Positions 44,529 through 54,327 of a stretch of 64,000 nucleotides of DNA are shown here, piece after piece. The stretch is from Lachnospiraceae bacterium UBA3310. Its GTDB lineage: Bacteria > Bacillota > Clostridia > Lachnospirales > Lachnospiraceae. The position numbers were made by a program, and so were the translations under genes. A model generated the notes under the pieces. That model was not told the DNA's origin. It made no database searches and saw only the letters and a list, made by a program, of their open reading frames with translations. The stretch spans positions 62,001 to 126,000 of the forward strand of contig DESQ01000017.1 in NCBI GenBank assembly GCA_002361355.1, written 5' to 3'. Position 1 is the stretch's first letter; each line of letters opens with the position of its first letter.

Positions 44529-47219
44529 CTCCACTTCGATCCTGTGCAGCCCCGTCTCCATAGACTGCAATACAGCATGCCCGACCAGAGCCTGCATACC
44601 GTCAACGATTTGCAGCGATTCGCCGTCACAGGCCGCCCTGCCGATTTTATATGCGCCGTACTCCGCTCCCTCTTCGTTTTTGAAAATAACTTCAAACTCC
44701 TTGCCGTCGAAAAACAATCTGATAGACGCCGTTTGGTTTTCATCAAATTGTTTTTTCAAAAGTTTCGGCCTGATCACAAGATCCCCCGCCTCCCCATGTA
44801 CGCCAAATACTTCCGTAATCATAGTCATCATGTACCAGCTTGCAGCGCCTGTGAGATAATGATACATCCCCCGCCCTTCACTGTTAAAATACTCCGGAAT
44901 GCCAGGATAGATTTTACTGGTTTCAAAATGGAGCGCCGTATCAGCCAACGTTTGAAGCGCCTTATATCCTTCCTTTACATATCCCCTCTTATAGAGCGCA
45001 TTTGCATACATTACTGTCATATGGGAAAAAACAGCTCCGTTTTCCTTCTCTCCATAGGCAAACCCAAACATTCTTCCCATATCAAACTTAAGCTCTTTAA
45101 AATCCGTGTTCAAACGATAACCGCCAATAGCTGCATCATACAGATAATGGTCAGCACTTTTACAAATTTGACTTATCTGGTCATTTGTTGCAGTCCCACT
45201 CATAATGGCAAAAACCTGTCCGGTCAGCATCATCCGGACGCCCTTTTCCGAAATGCCTTCCACCGCGTTTTTGTGATTGTCATAATAGCTGTTAAACCAC
45301 CCTTCTCCTTCTTCTCCCCGGAGCCATTCTGTCTTGCGGATATGTTCCATAAGCCAATCCGCTTTATGAGTCAGATTATTGATCAGACTGTCAATCGGCG
45401 TCAGTATCTTCCTGCCGCTGATATCATGTCTGCACAGATCCGTATATTCCTTCAATACCGCCCGCTTGGCCTCTATACTGTCATAAATCTCCCTATCGTC
45501 TTTCAGCAGAACGCCGATCTCTTCCAAAAGTTCTATTTCCGTGCAGGACAATCTGTCTCTCATAAGGCGCAGACAGTCAGCAAGCTGTTTTAGGTTTCCT
45601 GCATAGGCACAGGTAAATGCCACGCTCTCACCATTATCCGCTGCCATATCCAACGCATCGTTCCAATCCGCGCCGCGTAGACGCATTACATTATGTTCCC
45701 CAACCTCATAGAACGCACACAGATGCTCTACCAGAAGATGCTCCAGAATCGTTCCGGTATATGTGCTGCCGCCGGCTGTTTTCTGTCGCATGCCATATTC
45801 TTCATTCCAGTCCTTGTCGATTTCTGTTCCTCTTCCTGCCTGTGTGTCTTTAAAATACTCTGCCTTCTCCAGCAAAACCTCCAGATCCCCGGTCTGGTCA
45901 AGATACAGCTTCGTCGTCATAAAAGGCCAGACAGCATGATCCATCCAGACACGGCTGATCCCATTCCTGTCGGCAATAAATTCTCCCTGCTTGCTGCCTA
46001 TGATTGTGGCATTCGTTCCGTCAATCCGCACCCCGCCATAATTGCTGACCATCATCTGCCGCACATCCACGGGATTCATCAACAAAAGGGACAGGCAGTC
46101 CTGCCACAAATCTCTCCAGCCTCTTCCCCCTCTGCCGTAGTCATGGTGGGGCAGGAAAGAGCATCCGTAAAGACGCCTCAAAAAGGGTTGGAAACTCACC
46201 CACCGCAAAAAGAAATCAAAACGGTCATCACCGGTATGATACCTGACATTCACCTGCTTTTGCCAATATCCCTTTACTCTGTCAAGCGCCTGCTTCGCTT
46301 TGGTGGAAGAATCATAGCATAATGCAAGTCGTTCCACATCTTCTTCCTGCTCCGCAACTCCCATACTGATCACATATTCTACCGTCTCACCCGGCTTAAG
46401 CGTTACCTGTGCAAAGCGGATACCTCCCACCGCCTCCCTGCCGGCAATTTCCATTCCTTCAGGCACTCCCTCCCTGTTTCGGTAAACTGCCTCCGGATGT
46501 GTAAAAGTACCGCCTTCCCCGATAAAAGCATCCACTGTGGGATAGAAGGAAACAGGTTTCGCCCCTCCCCCTTCTGTTCCTGACACGAAATAGGTCAGGT
46601 GGTTTCTCCGATGCCCTTTTTCATCAAAAGACATAGTGGGTTTTACCGTGACGCCGTAATGCCGCGTATGTATCCGATGCAGCATGGATGTAACGTTCCT
46701 GTGATCCCTGATGTTATCGGCGCTTCTTGCATAAATCGGGATGGCTGCAACCGGCGTGATCTTCTGTTCCGTTTCCGCCATATTGCGCAGTGCCACACAC
46801 ATGACTTCCACGTTATCATCCACCGGAACAAAAGACGTGATCTCCGCCTCCAGTTTATATTTCTTCGATTTTCTCTTCACCGTCTGCCACATCAGGCCTG
46901 CAGTCAATGTACTTTCATCCTGCCCTTCGGTAAATTTCTTATCCTCCGCTTCTGCCGAAGCCCCTGTGGCAGACCAGCATCCGACGCCTTCCACGATACA
47001 CCAGAAATTCCTCGTAGACCTGTTATTGTGCAAATTTTCCGAACTTACCGGCTCTAACAGAAAAGCTTCCTGATTGATCTTGCTATCACCGCCTAAATTT
47101 GGCGTTACACAGCTTTTCAGTCCCTTTTCTCCCGCAATCGGGAAATAAAGATAACTGTAATTCTCCGGCTGTTCCACCGAAAAGACGCCGTCATTATCTA
47201 GAAAACGAATTGCTTCCAT
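44514..47219 (-). CDS. GH94-type glycoside phosphorylase, ~900-residue subgroup
   Basis: The 901-residue protein has the GH94 plan: an N-terminal beta-sandwich (FSVEQPENYSYLYFPIAG...), a linker with RDLWQDCLSLLLMNP, and an alpha/alpha barrel with the catalytic Asp in LRGADWNDALDMAA (~residue 520). It is longer than cellobiose phosphorylase. Laminaribiose phosphorylases are about this long, so a beta-1,3 substrate is one possibility, but I cannot confirm it. AGGAGG precedes the ATG. It lies 34 bases downstream of the chemoreceptor gene, so binding protein, chemoreceptor and phosphorylase appear to form one unit. Confidence 0.85.
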   Translation of the reverse strand: MEAIRFLDNDGVFSVEQPENYSYLYFPIAGEKGLKSCVTPNLGGDSKINQEAFLLEPVSSENLHNNRSTRNFWCIVEGVGCWSATGASAEAEDKKFTEGQDESTLTAGLMWQTVKRKSKKYKLEAEITSFVPVDDNVEVMCVALRNMAETEQKITPVAAIPIYARSADNIRDHRNVTSMLHRIHTRHYGVTVKPTMSFDEKGHRRNHLTYFVSGTEGGGAKPVSFYPTVDAFIGEGGTFTHPEAVYRNREGVPEGMEIAGREAVGGIRFAQVTLKPGETVEYVISMGVAEQEEDVERLALCYDSSTKAKQALDRVKGYWQKQVNVRYHTGDDRFDFFLRWVSFQPFLRRLYGCSFLPHHDYGRGGRGWRDLWQDCLSLLLMNPVDVRQMMVSNYGGVRIDGTNATIIGSKQGEFIADRNGISRVWMDHAVWPFMTTKLYLDQTGDLEVLLEKAEYFKDTQAGRGTEIDKDWNEEYGMRQKTAGGSTYTGTILEHLLVEHLCAFYEVGEHNVMRLRGADWNDALDMAADNGESVAFTCAYAGNLKQLADCLRLMRDRLSCTEIELLEEIGVLLKDDREIYDSIEAKRAVLKEYTDLCRHDISGRKILTPIDSLINNLTHKADWLMEHIRKTEWLRGEEGEGWFNSYYDNHKNAVEGISEKGVRMMLTGQVFAIMSGTATNDQISQICKSADHYLYDAAIGGYRLNTDFKELKFDMGRMFGFAYGEKENGAVFSHMTVMYANALYKRGYVKEGYKALQTLADTALHFETSKIYPGIPEYFNSEGRGMYHYLTGAASWYMMTMITEVFGVHGEAGDLVIRPKLLKKQFDENQTASIRLFFDGKEFEVIFKNEEGAEYGAYKIGRAACDGESLQIVDGMQALVGHAVLQSMETGLHRIEVELVSA

Positions 47220-47253
47220 AACTTAATACCTCCTGTCTCATATTTTTATAATT

Positions 47254-49470
47254 CTAAATTTTAAAAGTTCCTATCTGTGCTGCCAGTTCTTCCGCTGAAT
47301 TGCTCAACTCCTCCGATTCCCTTGCCACATCTTCACTGTGAGCCATCAGGCCATTCGCCTGTTCTACCAAAGCATCCGAAGATGCGAGTATCTCCTGAGA
47401 GCTTGCTGCCTGCTCCTCGGAAATGGAGGCAACGTCTCTCGCCACATCCTCCACCTGATCAACTTTCTGTATCATTTGCTCAACCAAGTCTCCGACGGAG
47501 GCAATATTTTCAAAGATAACGTCAAAAGTGCTCACCGCATTTTCAATCAATACACTGCTGCTGTTAATATTTTTCATACTATCGTTCGCCTGATTTACAA
47601 CATCGCCAATCAGCGCCTTAATCTCCAAAATTAAATTGTCAATGTTCTGCACAGATTCTGCGCTCGTCTGTGCCAATTTACCAACCTCCACCGCCACCAC
47701 GGCAAAGCCTTTCCCAGCCTCCCCTGCACGTGTTGCCTCAATAGAGGCGTTCAGGGATAGCAGGTTAGTCTCATCGGCAATATTGCTGATGGTCTTTGTG
47801 ATATTGATAATCTCCTCCGAGGCATTTCCCACTTTATCAATGGCAACCTGCAATTTCGCCACGGAACTGTTGATGTTCTGCATCGCGGCGCTAATATCCT
47901 GCATGGCCTCCCTGCCTTTTTGAGAAACATCAACCGTTTCCTGCATTTTGCCATTCACTCCCTCACCGTCACTCCTGGTCTCTTCCACCAAATTCGCTAA
48001 CGTCGTCGCGCTGTGGGCGATTCCGTTTACGGAAACAGACAATTCCTCCACTGTTTTATTGAGCTCCCGCATCGATTCATTCTGGTGCTTTGAAGCGTCA
48101 TACATCTGGCCGGATATGTCCCTGCTCTCGTCCGCCTGGTGATGCAGTGTTCCGGAAACTCCGTTGATAGAGGCAATTATGCCGCTCATGGCAATAATAA
48201 ACTTTTCCACGCACCGGCTCATCACTCCAATCTCATCATTGCTGTCTGGCTGGCTGCGTACCGTGAAATCACCATCTGTCATAGTCGTGATGACATCTGT
48301 CAATTTCTTGACCGGCCTGATAATAAGATGAACACTCCGTTCAATCAGTACAGTCAACATAAGGATGGAAATACCTCCAAAAAGGATCATGATATTCCTG
48401 AGGCCATTCAAGTCACTGTAGATTGTTTTGGTGGGAATATAAGATACAAGCACCCACTCCGTTCCATCTATCTCTTCAAATACCGACATATTCCCATCAA
48501 TCTCAACTGCGTTAAATTCATTCCGGGCTATTCTGTCTGCCACCGCATTCATGAACTCATGAATGCTTCGCTTCACCACCTGCCAAAGACGCCTCATCCA
48601 TCTTGACAATCGACACATTGCTTATCCTGATTTCTGATGTCGAACCGACCGCTCCCATATTAAAATCTATACGGCCGTTCGCATCGTCGTTATCTGTCAT
48701 CGTGAACTCGTATGTAAAAGTCTTCTTCGCCGTAGTCAACTCCACTGTCTGGTCTTCCAAATAACGCTTGTACTCACGATCCGGCGCCGTAACTGCCACG
48801 ACAATAGTTCTGTCTGCATCCGCGTAGGCATCAAAGCTGACCCTGTACACACCTTTTCTCTGAATCGGGAGATTCGCCTGTACCAACTGAATACTGTAGT
48901 CTACTGTTCCTTCATTGGTCGTCTGAATAGAAATCTCGTCGTTCTGAATTTCCGCCGTCCCTTCCCCCTCAAGAGCTGTGAGAAACTGCCAGTTCCTGTC
49001 ATCCGCCAGGTCTTCGTTTTCGATAAAATCACCGTTATTGACATAATTTCCACTCTCATCCGGATTTCGTAAAACGACACTTTTACCCGGTCTGCCAACT
49101 GCCTGTCCCACATAAAGTGTGCCATCTGCATCCGCAACATACACCCCGCCCGGATAATTACCGTCAAAGTCACAGTAGGCATCCAGAAAAGTCTGCATCT
49201 GTCTCTCATCAAAATCCAGCCACTCCAACGTCTGTTTCTGGACATTAAAAGATGTCAGGTTCTGATCCAGCCACGCCTCAATCTCAGCGGCCTGGCTCTC
49301 CACCGACGTTTTTAAAGTTCCTCCGCATTTGACTGAATCACTTTCTTTGACACATGATAGGACAGGCTGACAAGCACTATGACAATCACAATAACCACAG
49401 GCAGTATAATCCCCAACAGCTTTGCTTTTATTGAAATAAATTTCCCCTGATCCTGCTTCTCCTTTTTCAT
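47254..49470 (-). pseudogene. Methyl-accepting chemotaxis protein with carbohydrate-binding-like insert, frameshifted twice
   Basis: From ATG 49470 (GGAGG upstream) the frame gives a transmembrane helix (LLGIILPVVIVIVIVLVSLS) and breaks near 49317 by an apparent -1 change. The middle frame (to 48557) encodes a Cache-type sensor half (WLDQNLTSFN... YPGGVYVADADGTLYVG) and then about 130 residues resembling a CBM4/9 module (GDFIENEDLADDRNWQF...). After about 48590 the frame shifts back and continues with the sensor's membrane-proximal part, TM2, HAMP and the signalling tip (ADETNLLSLNASIEATRAGEAGKGFAVVA). Each piece is well kept, so loss of function is recent or the shifts are artefacts. Confidence 0.8.
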
Positions 49471-49487
49471 AGAAACGCCTCCGAACT

Positions 49488-50448
49488 TTATTTGTATTGC
49501 GCCACATTGCTGGCATCTACTTTCTCAAAAGGAATTAGTATATATTTCCCATCCTCTGTGGCATATTCTATATCTCCAATCGACTGCCCCGCAGCCAATT
49601 TTTCGGCTGCCCCAACCGCAGCCACTATCTGTTCAGAGGTCGGCTGATACACCGTAAAGTCCATTCTTCCGTCACTGATCGCCTGACATCCGTTAGCAGA
49701 AGCATCTACACCCAGAAATAAGATATTGCCCAGATCAAGCCCTGCCGCCTCGCAGGCTGTAACCGCCCCAACGCCATATCATCGTTATTTGCCGCCACAC
49801 AGTCAAATTGTCTGCCTGTTTTTAAAAATATTCCCATCAGCTCCCTGGCCGTTTCCTCATTATAATCTGCATAATCTTCAAACACATAATTGATTCTTTT
49901 CCCGCTTGCCTTCAACGTCTGCTTTAGTCCCTTTGTCCTTCCTTTGGTTCCGGAAGCTCCTTTCGGGCCTTTTAACAGTACGATATTGATTTCATCTTTG
50001 CCGCCGTACCTTTCCAATATGTATTCGGCCTGATACTGGCCTGCCATATACTCATCCGACGCCACATAGATATAATGATCTTTTTCCAACTGCCCATCAT
50101 CCGGCGCATTGTTGATAAATACAATCGGAGCATCTCCTGCCACCACTTTCAACTCCGTTACAATATCAGCGGAAACCGGCTCGCACAAAAATACGTCACA
50201 GCCCTGTTCCAGGGCGTTTTTCATCTGCATATCCTGCGTTTCGACAGAATTTTCCGCATAACCCACGTCAAATTCCAGACCTTGCATCTGTGCCTGCTCT
50301 CCAAGCTGACGCGCCCAATCTTCATAATAGGAACTGCTCTCCATCGCGGCATAATATGTTTTCACACCGCCCGCCATCTCCGCATCCCCGCAGCCGGCCA
50401 GCATGAAAGCAGTCACTGTTGCCGCTACTATCACACTTTTTTTTTCAT
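49488..50448 (-). pseudogene. Sugar-binding lipoprotein (ribose/galactose-type), two single-base frameshifts
   Basis: ATG 50446-50448 is followed by A9, which puts the signal peptide out of frame; one more A would give MKKKSVIVAATVTAFMLAGC with a lipobox. The body (49706-50434) has the type I periplasmic binding fold with FDVGYAENSVETQDMQMKNALEQG. At G4 (49766-49769) a second single-base loss breaks ANNDDMALG; adding one G continues it as AVTACEAAGLDLGNILFLGV down to the stop at 49488. Each shift sits in a homopolymer. It precedes the chemoreceptor by 17 bases, so it probably presented a sugar to it. Confidence 0.85.
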
Positions 50449-50629
50449 AACACGCACCCGCTTATTCTTATTCTTTCTTTATTTTATTTGCCTTTTACAT
50501 TTTATTTGTTTCTTCGGGGAAGTTATATCAGAAAAAAAAAGAAAATGTTAAAAATATGACATAAAAATAATATGAAGCACAATCCATGCCCGTCGATACT
50601 GTCCGGACATTTCTTCTGTGACACAAATA

Positions 50630-50661
50630 TGCCGCGAAGCCCATAATGAGCATTCACGGCA
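50630..50661. repeat. Hairpin element, copy B
   Basis: TGCCG-c-GAA (50630-50638) pairs with TTC-a-CGGCA (50653-50661). Same ends and layout as the hairpin at 23274-23307. Confidence 0.4.
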
Positions 50662-50690
50662 CATATACAGCCGGATACTTTTCCAGCAAA

Positions 50691-50745
50691 TCAAAGACGG
50701 CACAGCGATAGAACGAAAAAAAAGAAGATATCTTCGAAACTCCAA
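50691..50745 (+). pseudogene. Relic of an ABC exporter 3' end
   Basis: The translation QIKDGTAIERKK and the DNA over about 50 bases match the end of the exporter gene at 28000-28050 (EIKDGTAIERKKEDIF), with one extra A in the A-run shifting the frame. The rest of the gene is absent. Confidence 0.75.
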
Positions 50746-50753
50746 CGCGATTA

Positions 50754-51971
50754 TTAGATTATCCTCTCATTATTCAGCCTCTCCGCCAGCTCCATCGCAA
50801 GGCGTACCGTAACATCAGAATTATAATGCTGATGCTCGCCCCATCGTCCCAGCCCGTACACGCCTTTTTCCCTGCACCAATCCAGCAGCCGCTTCATGGC
50901 ATCCGGTTTTCCGATTGTATTTAACGGGTATGCGTACTCGTTTATATGGCTGAAAATACCTTCCTCTGCCATTCCGGCACGCTCCATATTTGTTTCTGTC
51001 CAGTATCCCCTGCTGCCGGGAAGGAAATTATGCCTTACCAGTATTCTGTGATAGGGAAGGTTAAGATCGGGATAATAAATCCATTGCGCCTCGGTATCCA
51101 GATTCTCCGGAAAATATGCCGTCTGCACAGACGTATGCCGCAATTTCCCCACTGCCTTCCGTATTTCTTCCGGCATATGCAAGAAGTCTTCTATTTCCCG
51201 CCAGGGAATTGTCGTCACGATCACATCCGCTCTATAGGCGCTGCCATCGGCCGTAACTGCCTCTTTTTTTTCAAAATCTATCGTCCGGATCTGTTTTTGA
51301 TATTCGATCCGTTTTCCGAGCGCATCCGCCATCCTGCGCCACAATTCTCCGAATCCGTACTGTTTCGGATAATAAAACCTGGCGTGTCCCGGCTCTTTTC
51401 CATAGGGTTTTCTTTCCAGACAACTCAACAACGTTTCCTCGAAACTTACGTCCGGAAGCTTTTCCAGCCAGTAGACGCCCAGCTCTTCCAGATTATCCCC
51501 GAACATTTTCCGGTTATAGGGCAGCATATAATCCGCTGCAATCCGCTCCCCCAATTTCCAGTAAATCCAGTCCACAAAGCCATCCGGTTTAGCCGCTCCC
51601 GTATTGCATCCGGCTGCCGCAATGGATTTCAGGTATTGTACCTGCCTTTCTATATCCAACTGCCAGATATTGGCCTCCAGGGGATGCTGAACCAGGATCC
51701 CGCCCAGGTCAATCCTGCTGTCTCTGTCATACTGATTCCATTCCGTTTCTCCCATGTATCCAAACAGGAACTCATTTACTTTGCGGTCTCTTGTATCGAG
51801 GAAATGTCCTCCGCCAATATCCATCGGAGCCCCGTCCACATCCACGGAACGGCACAATCCTCCTGCACAATCCTCCTTCTCCAACACCAGAAAATTATCT
51901 TCTCCCAGATTCAACAGGGAATTGGCAAACGCTAATCCCGCCGGGCCTGCTCCTAAAATCAGATATTTCAA
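50754..51971 (-). CDS. FAD-dependent oxidoreductase (amine oxidase / UDP-galactopyranose mutase-like)
   Basis: The 405-residue protein begins MKYLILGAGPAGLAFANSLL, the dinucleotide-binding motif of FAD enzymes, then LVLEKEDCAGGLCRS and a C-terminal GVYGLGRWGEHQHYNSD that closes the FAD site. Proteins of this type in polysaccharide operons act on nucleotide sugars or related precursors. It lies four bases after the first PTPS-related gene and is the last gene of the operon. The reaction is not known. Confidence 0.82.
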   Translation of the reverse strand: MKYLILGAGPAGLAFANSLLNLGEDNFLVLEKEDCAGGLCRSVDVDGAPMDIGGGHFLDTRDRKVNEFLFGYMGETEWNQYDRDSRIDLGGILVQHPLEANIWQLDIERQVQYLKSIAAAGCNTGAAKPDGFVDWIYWKLGERIAADYMLPYNRKMFGDNLEELGVYWLEKLPDVSFEETLLSCLERKPYGKEPGHARFYYPKQYGFGELWRRMADALGKRIEYQKQIRTIDFEKKEAVTADGSAYRADVIVTTIPWREIEDFLHMPEEIRKAVGKLRHTSVQTAYFPENLDTEAQWIYYPDLNLPYHRILVRHNFLPGSRGYWTETNMERAGMAEEGIFSHINEYAYPLNTIGKPDAMKRLLDWCREKGVYGLGRWGEHQHYNSDVTVRLAMELAERLNNERII

Positions 51972-51975
51972 CCTA

Positions 51976-54327
51976 CTACCTCTTCTTTCTCCTGTACGCT
52001 ATCATCCCGGCAACCAACGCCACAACCGCTGCCAGCGAAATGACTTCACTCACTCTCCAATACCACGGCGACTCAAATTTTACACGGAAACTTCCCTCAT
52101 ATCCTGCCGGCAGGATCACGCGGACGCGTTTATTATCTGCGGGGATAACCGTAAGCTTCTCTTTTGTCTCGGTATCCCTGGCCGTATATCCCTTGTAATA
52201 CAAAATGGGCACATCCACATAGGTCTCGCTTTCCGCTGTATTTTCGCAGGTCAGTGCCACCGTCCCCTCGCCTCTCTCATATGCGCTGATTTCCAGTTCT
52301 CCTTCCTGCTGCAGCGCATCTTTCTCAAAGGTGGTATCGTCTGTCCCTGCGGGCAGGTATTCCGCCACCTCAATCGCCCAGCTCTCCACCTCATCACTCG
52401 TAATATATCTGTCTTCGCTGTGCTTTTCATAGTCCTGTAAAAAATAGTCTGCCGAAATCAATGACAAAAGGCCAACGGAAAGTATCGCGCCGTAGAGGAA
52501 CTCTCTTTTCGCATGCCGCCTTAACTCATAAATCAGAAAAGCGGACAAAAAGGCGCCCGCCACAGAGGCAATATTTAAAAAACGCCATGGGAATTGAATG
52601 CTTCCCGTGATCCATGCAATCAAATCGCTTCTCTGCTGCAGAAAATCCCAGGGAAACCAGATCGTAGTCATACCCAAAGACAAAAGGCAGATTCCCAGGA
52701 TCATATTTTCCATTTTGCGAAGCGGTGAGTCTCCTTTTTTCCGGTAAAACCCATACACGATGTACAGGATGACCGCCAGCATAATGCCGCCGCCAAGCGT
52801 ATAGGACATCTCTACGCCCGGCGTGTCGATCCCCCATTCCATTCCCGCGCTGATAGAACATCCCTCCGCGTGGGGGAAAAAGGAAATCAACTGACTGATA
52901 AAAGTGCCATTGGCTGCAAACCTTCCTCTGCTGTGCGTAGACAAGGCACTCATCTTATAATCAAACCGCATATAGTCCAAAAAGGGTAACAAAAACCAGA
53001 GATTCACTAAAATCGTACACCCCACTGCTTTCACAAACTGTAAAAGCACCTCCTTGCGCAGCGTTATCCTGATTTTTATCAGGCATACCAGAAGGGCGAA
53101 CACAAACACAAGGAAAGTATTTATGACATGACACTGAATCAGGCCTGAAAATCCGGCAAAAAGCCAGAGCCATCCATACTTTCCCTCCTCCTGTCCGTCT
53201 TCTCCCTGCCTGTAAATCAGATAAAACCCGTATATCACGACCGGAATAAATACCATTGCCGTGTACATCCCCACCGCTCCGAACAAATGCAGTGTGATCA
53301 GCCTTTGCGGGGCAAGCATATAGACTGCCGTTCCCATAAATGCGGACAGGCGCTCCCTACAGATTTTTTTCAGACAATAATACGTGAGCAGACAGGTAGA
53401 AAGGTTCACACACAGCATATATATCTTGTATGCACCTTGTGGGGTAAATCCAATGATTCTTAAAGCCGCCGGAAAGTACAAAAAAAGCTCCCCGTAAAAA
53501 ATGGACGATGCATAGCCATAACCACCGCACCAATATCCGGGAAGCCTGACCGGAAACTGTCCCGCCTTAAGCGCATGTGATAAAGCCTCGATCCGTGCCA
53601 GATGAAAGTCCAGATCGCCTACGCCGTTCATATAGAAGCTCAATATCGGGGCGGAGGAAAGCAGCACCAGAAGCACGCTCAGAAAAAATATCGTCTTCTG
53701 CGACGCATCCAGCTTTCTCTTCCGCCTCCATAAAAGCCACCCGTCAATGATCAGGGAGAAAAACAGAATAAAAAACAGGCTGACACATTTCCATTCCTTT
53801 GTCTCCCGGATCACGATACTGTTCACCAGAAGATAGCCCGCGCCGCCATAACGCACGGACATCTGATAGTCCGTTATTTTCAGGGGCGAATACATCCATA
53901 CCGCAACGCTGTTTTCATCCGGATCCAGGCCGACATACTGCTTTCCATAAATAATCTGATAGGTGTTATATTTCGCCCGGCACGTATAGGTATTCAGGTC
54001 TTCATTCGCCACATAATTGATGATAACCTCATAGGTTCCTCTGGGAAGATCCGTTTTCGGCGTTTCAATTTTCATCTCTTCCAAATCTTCCGTTCCTTCC
54101 GGAAACAGAGAATTGTCCAGATAATAGCCATTCCCGTACTCTTCCAGAAAATTCTCCAGATAGATGCCGTGTGCCGACTCCAGTTCCTGTCCCTCAAAAA
54201 TGTACTCTCTCTCCGGTTTGAGGCACAGCACGACCGCCACAGCCGCCAGGAGTATTTCCACCGCAACAAGTGCTGCAAACATTTGTCTGGGTGATATTTT
54301 TTCGGTTATTTTATTGATTACGTTCAT
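51976..54327 (-). CDS. PTPS-related polytopic membrane protein with N-terminal extracytoplasmic domain
   Basis: The 783-residue protein has a signal-anchor helix at 15-38, a beta-rich outer region (40-180), about ten membrane segments (180-630) and a C-terminal outer beta domain (640-755) followed by a last helix. The core carries GVGDLDFHLARIEALSHALKAGQFPVRLPGYW, typical of the 6-pyruvoyl-tetrahydropterin synthase-related membrane domain, a GT-C-like family in cell-envelope loci. It overlaps the next paralogue's stop by four bases (ATGA). Probably a transferase acting on lipid-linked sugars. Confidence 0.8.
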   Translation of the reverse strand: MNVINKITEKISPRQMFAALVAVEILLAAVAVVLCLKPEREYIFEGQELESAHGIYLENFLEEYGNGYYLDNSLFPEGTEDLEEMKIETPKTDLPRGTYEVIINYVANEDLNTYTCRAKYNTYQIIYGKQYVGLDPDENSVAVWMYSPLKITDYQMSVRYGGAGYLLVNSIVIRETKEWKCVSLFFILFFSLIIDGWLLWRRKRKLDASQKTIFFLSVLLVLLSSAPILSFYMNGVGDLDFHLARIEALSHALKAGQFPVRLPGYWCGGYGYASSIFYGELFLYFPAALRIIGFTPQGAYKIYMLCVNLSTCLLTYYCLKKICRERLSAFMGTAVYMLAPQRLITLHLFGAVGMYTAMVFIPVVIYGFYLIYRQGEDGQEEGKYGWLWLFAGFSGLIQCHVINTFLVFVFALLVCLIKIRITLRKEVLLQFVKAVGCTILVNLWFLLPFLDYMRFDYKMSALSTHSRGRFAANGTFISQLISFFPHAEGCSISAGMEWGIDTPGVEMSYTLGGGIMLAVILYIVYGFYRKKGDSPLRKMENMILGICLLSLGMTTIWFPWDFLQQRSDLIAWITGSIQFPWRFLNIASVAGAFLSAFLIYELRRHAKREFLYGAILSVGLLSLISADYFLQDYEKHSEDRYITSDEVESWAIEVAEYLPAGTDDTTFEKDALQQEGELEISAYERGEGTVALTCENTAESETYVDVPILYYKGYTARDTETKEKLTVIPADNKRVRVILPAGYEGSFRVKFESPWYWRVSEVISLAAVVALVAGMIAYRRKKR

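Larger units (their letters stand above)
50449..50753. other. Non-coding stretch with relics
   Basis: No intact gene. It holds a hairpin resembling 23274-23307 (at 50630-50661) and a fragment of an ABC exporter 3' end (50691-50745). The left part is AT-rich and should contain the promoter of the binding-protein gene. Confidence 0.5.
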
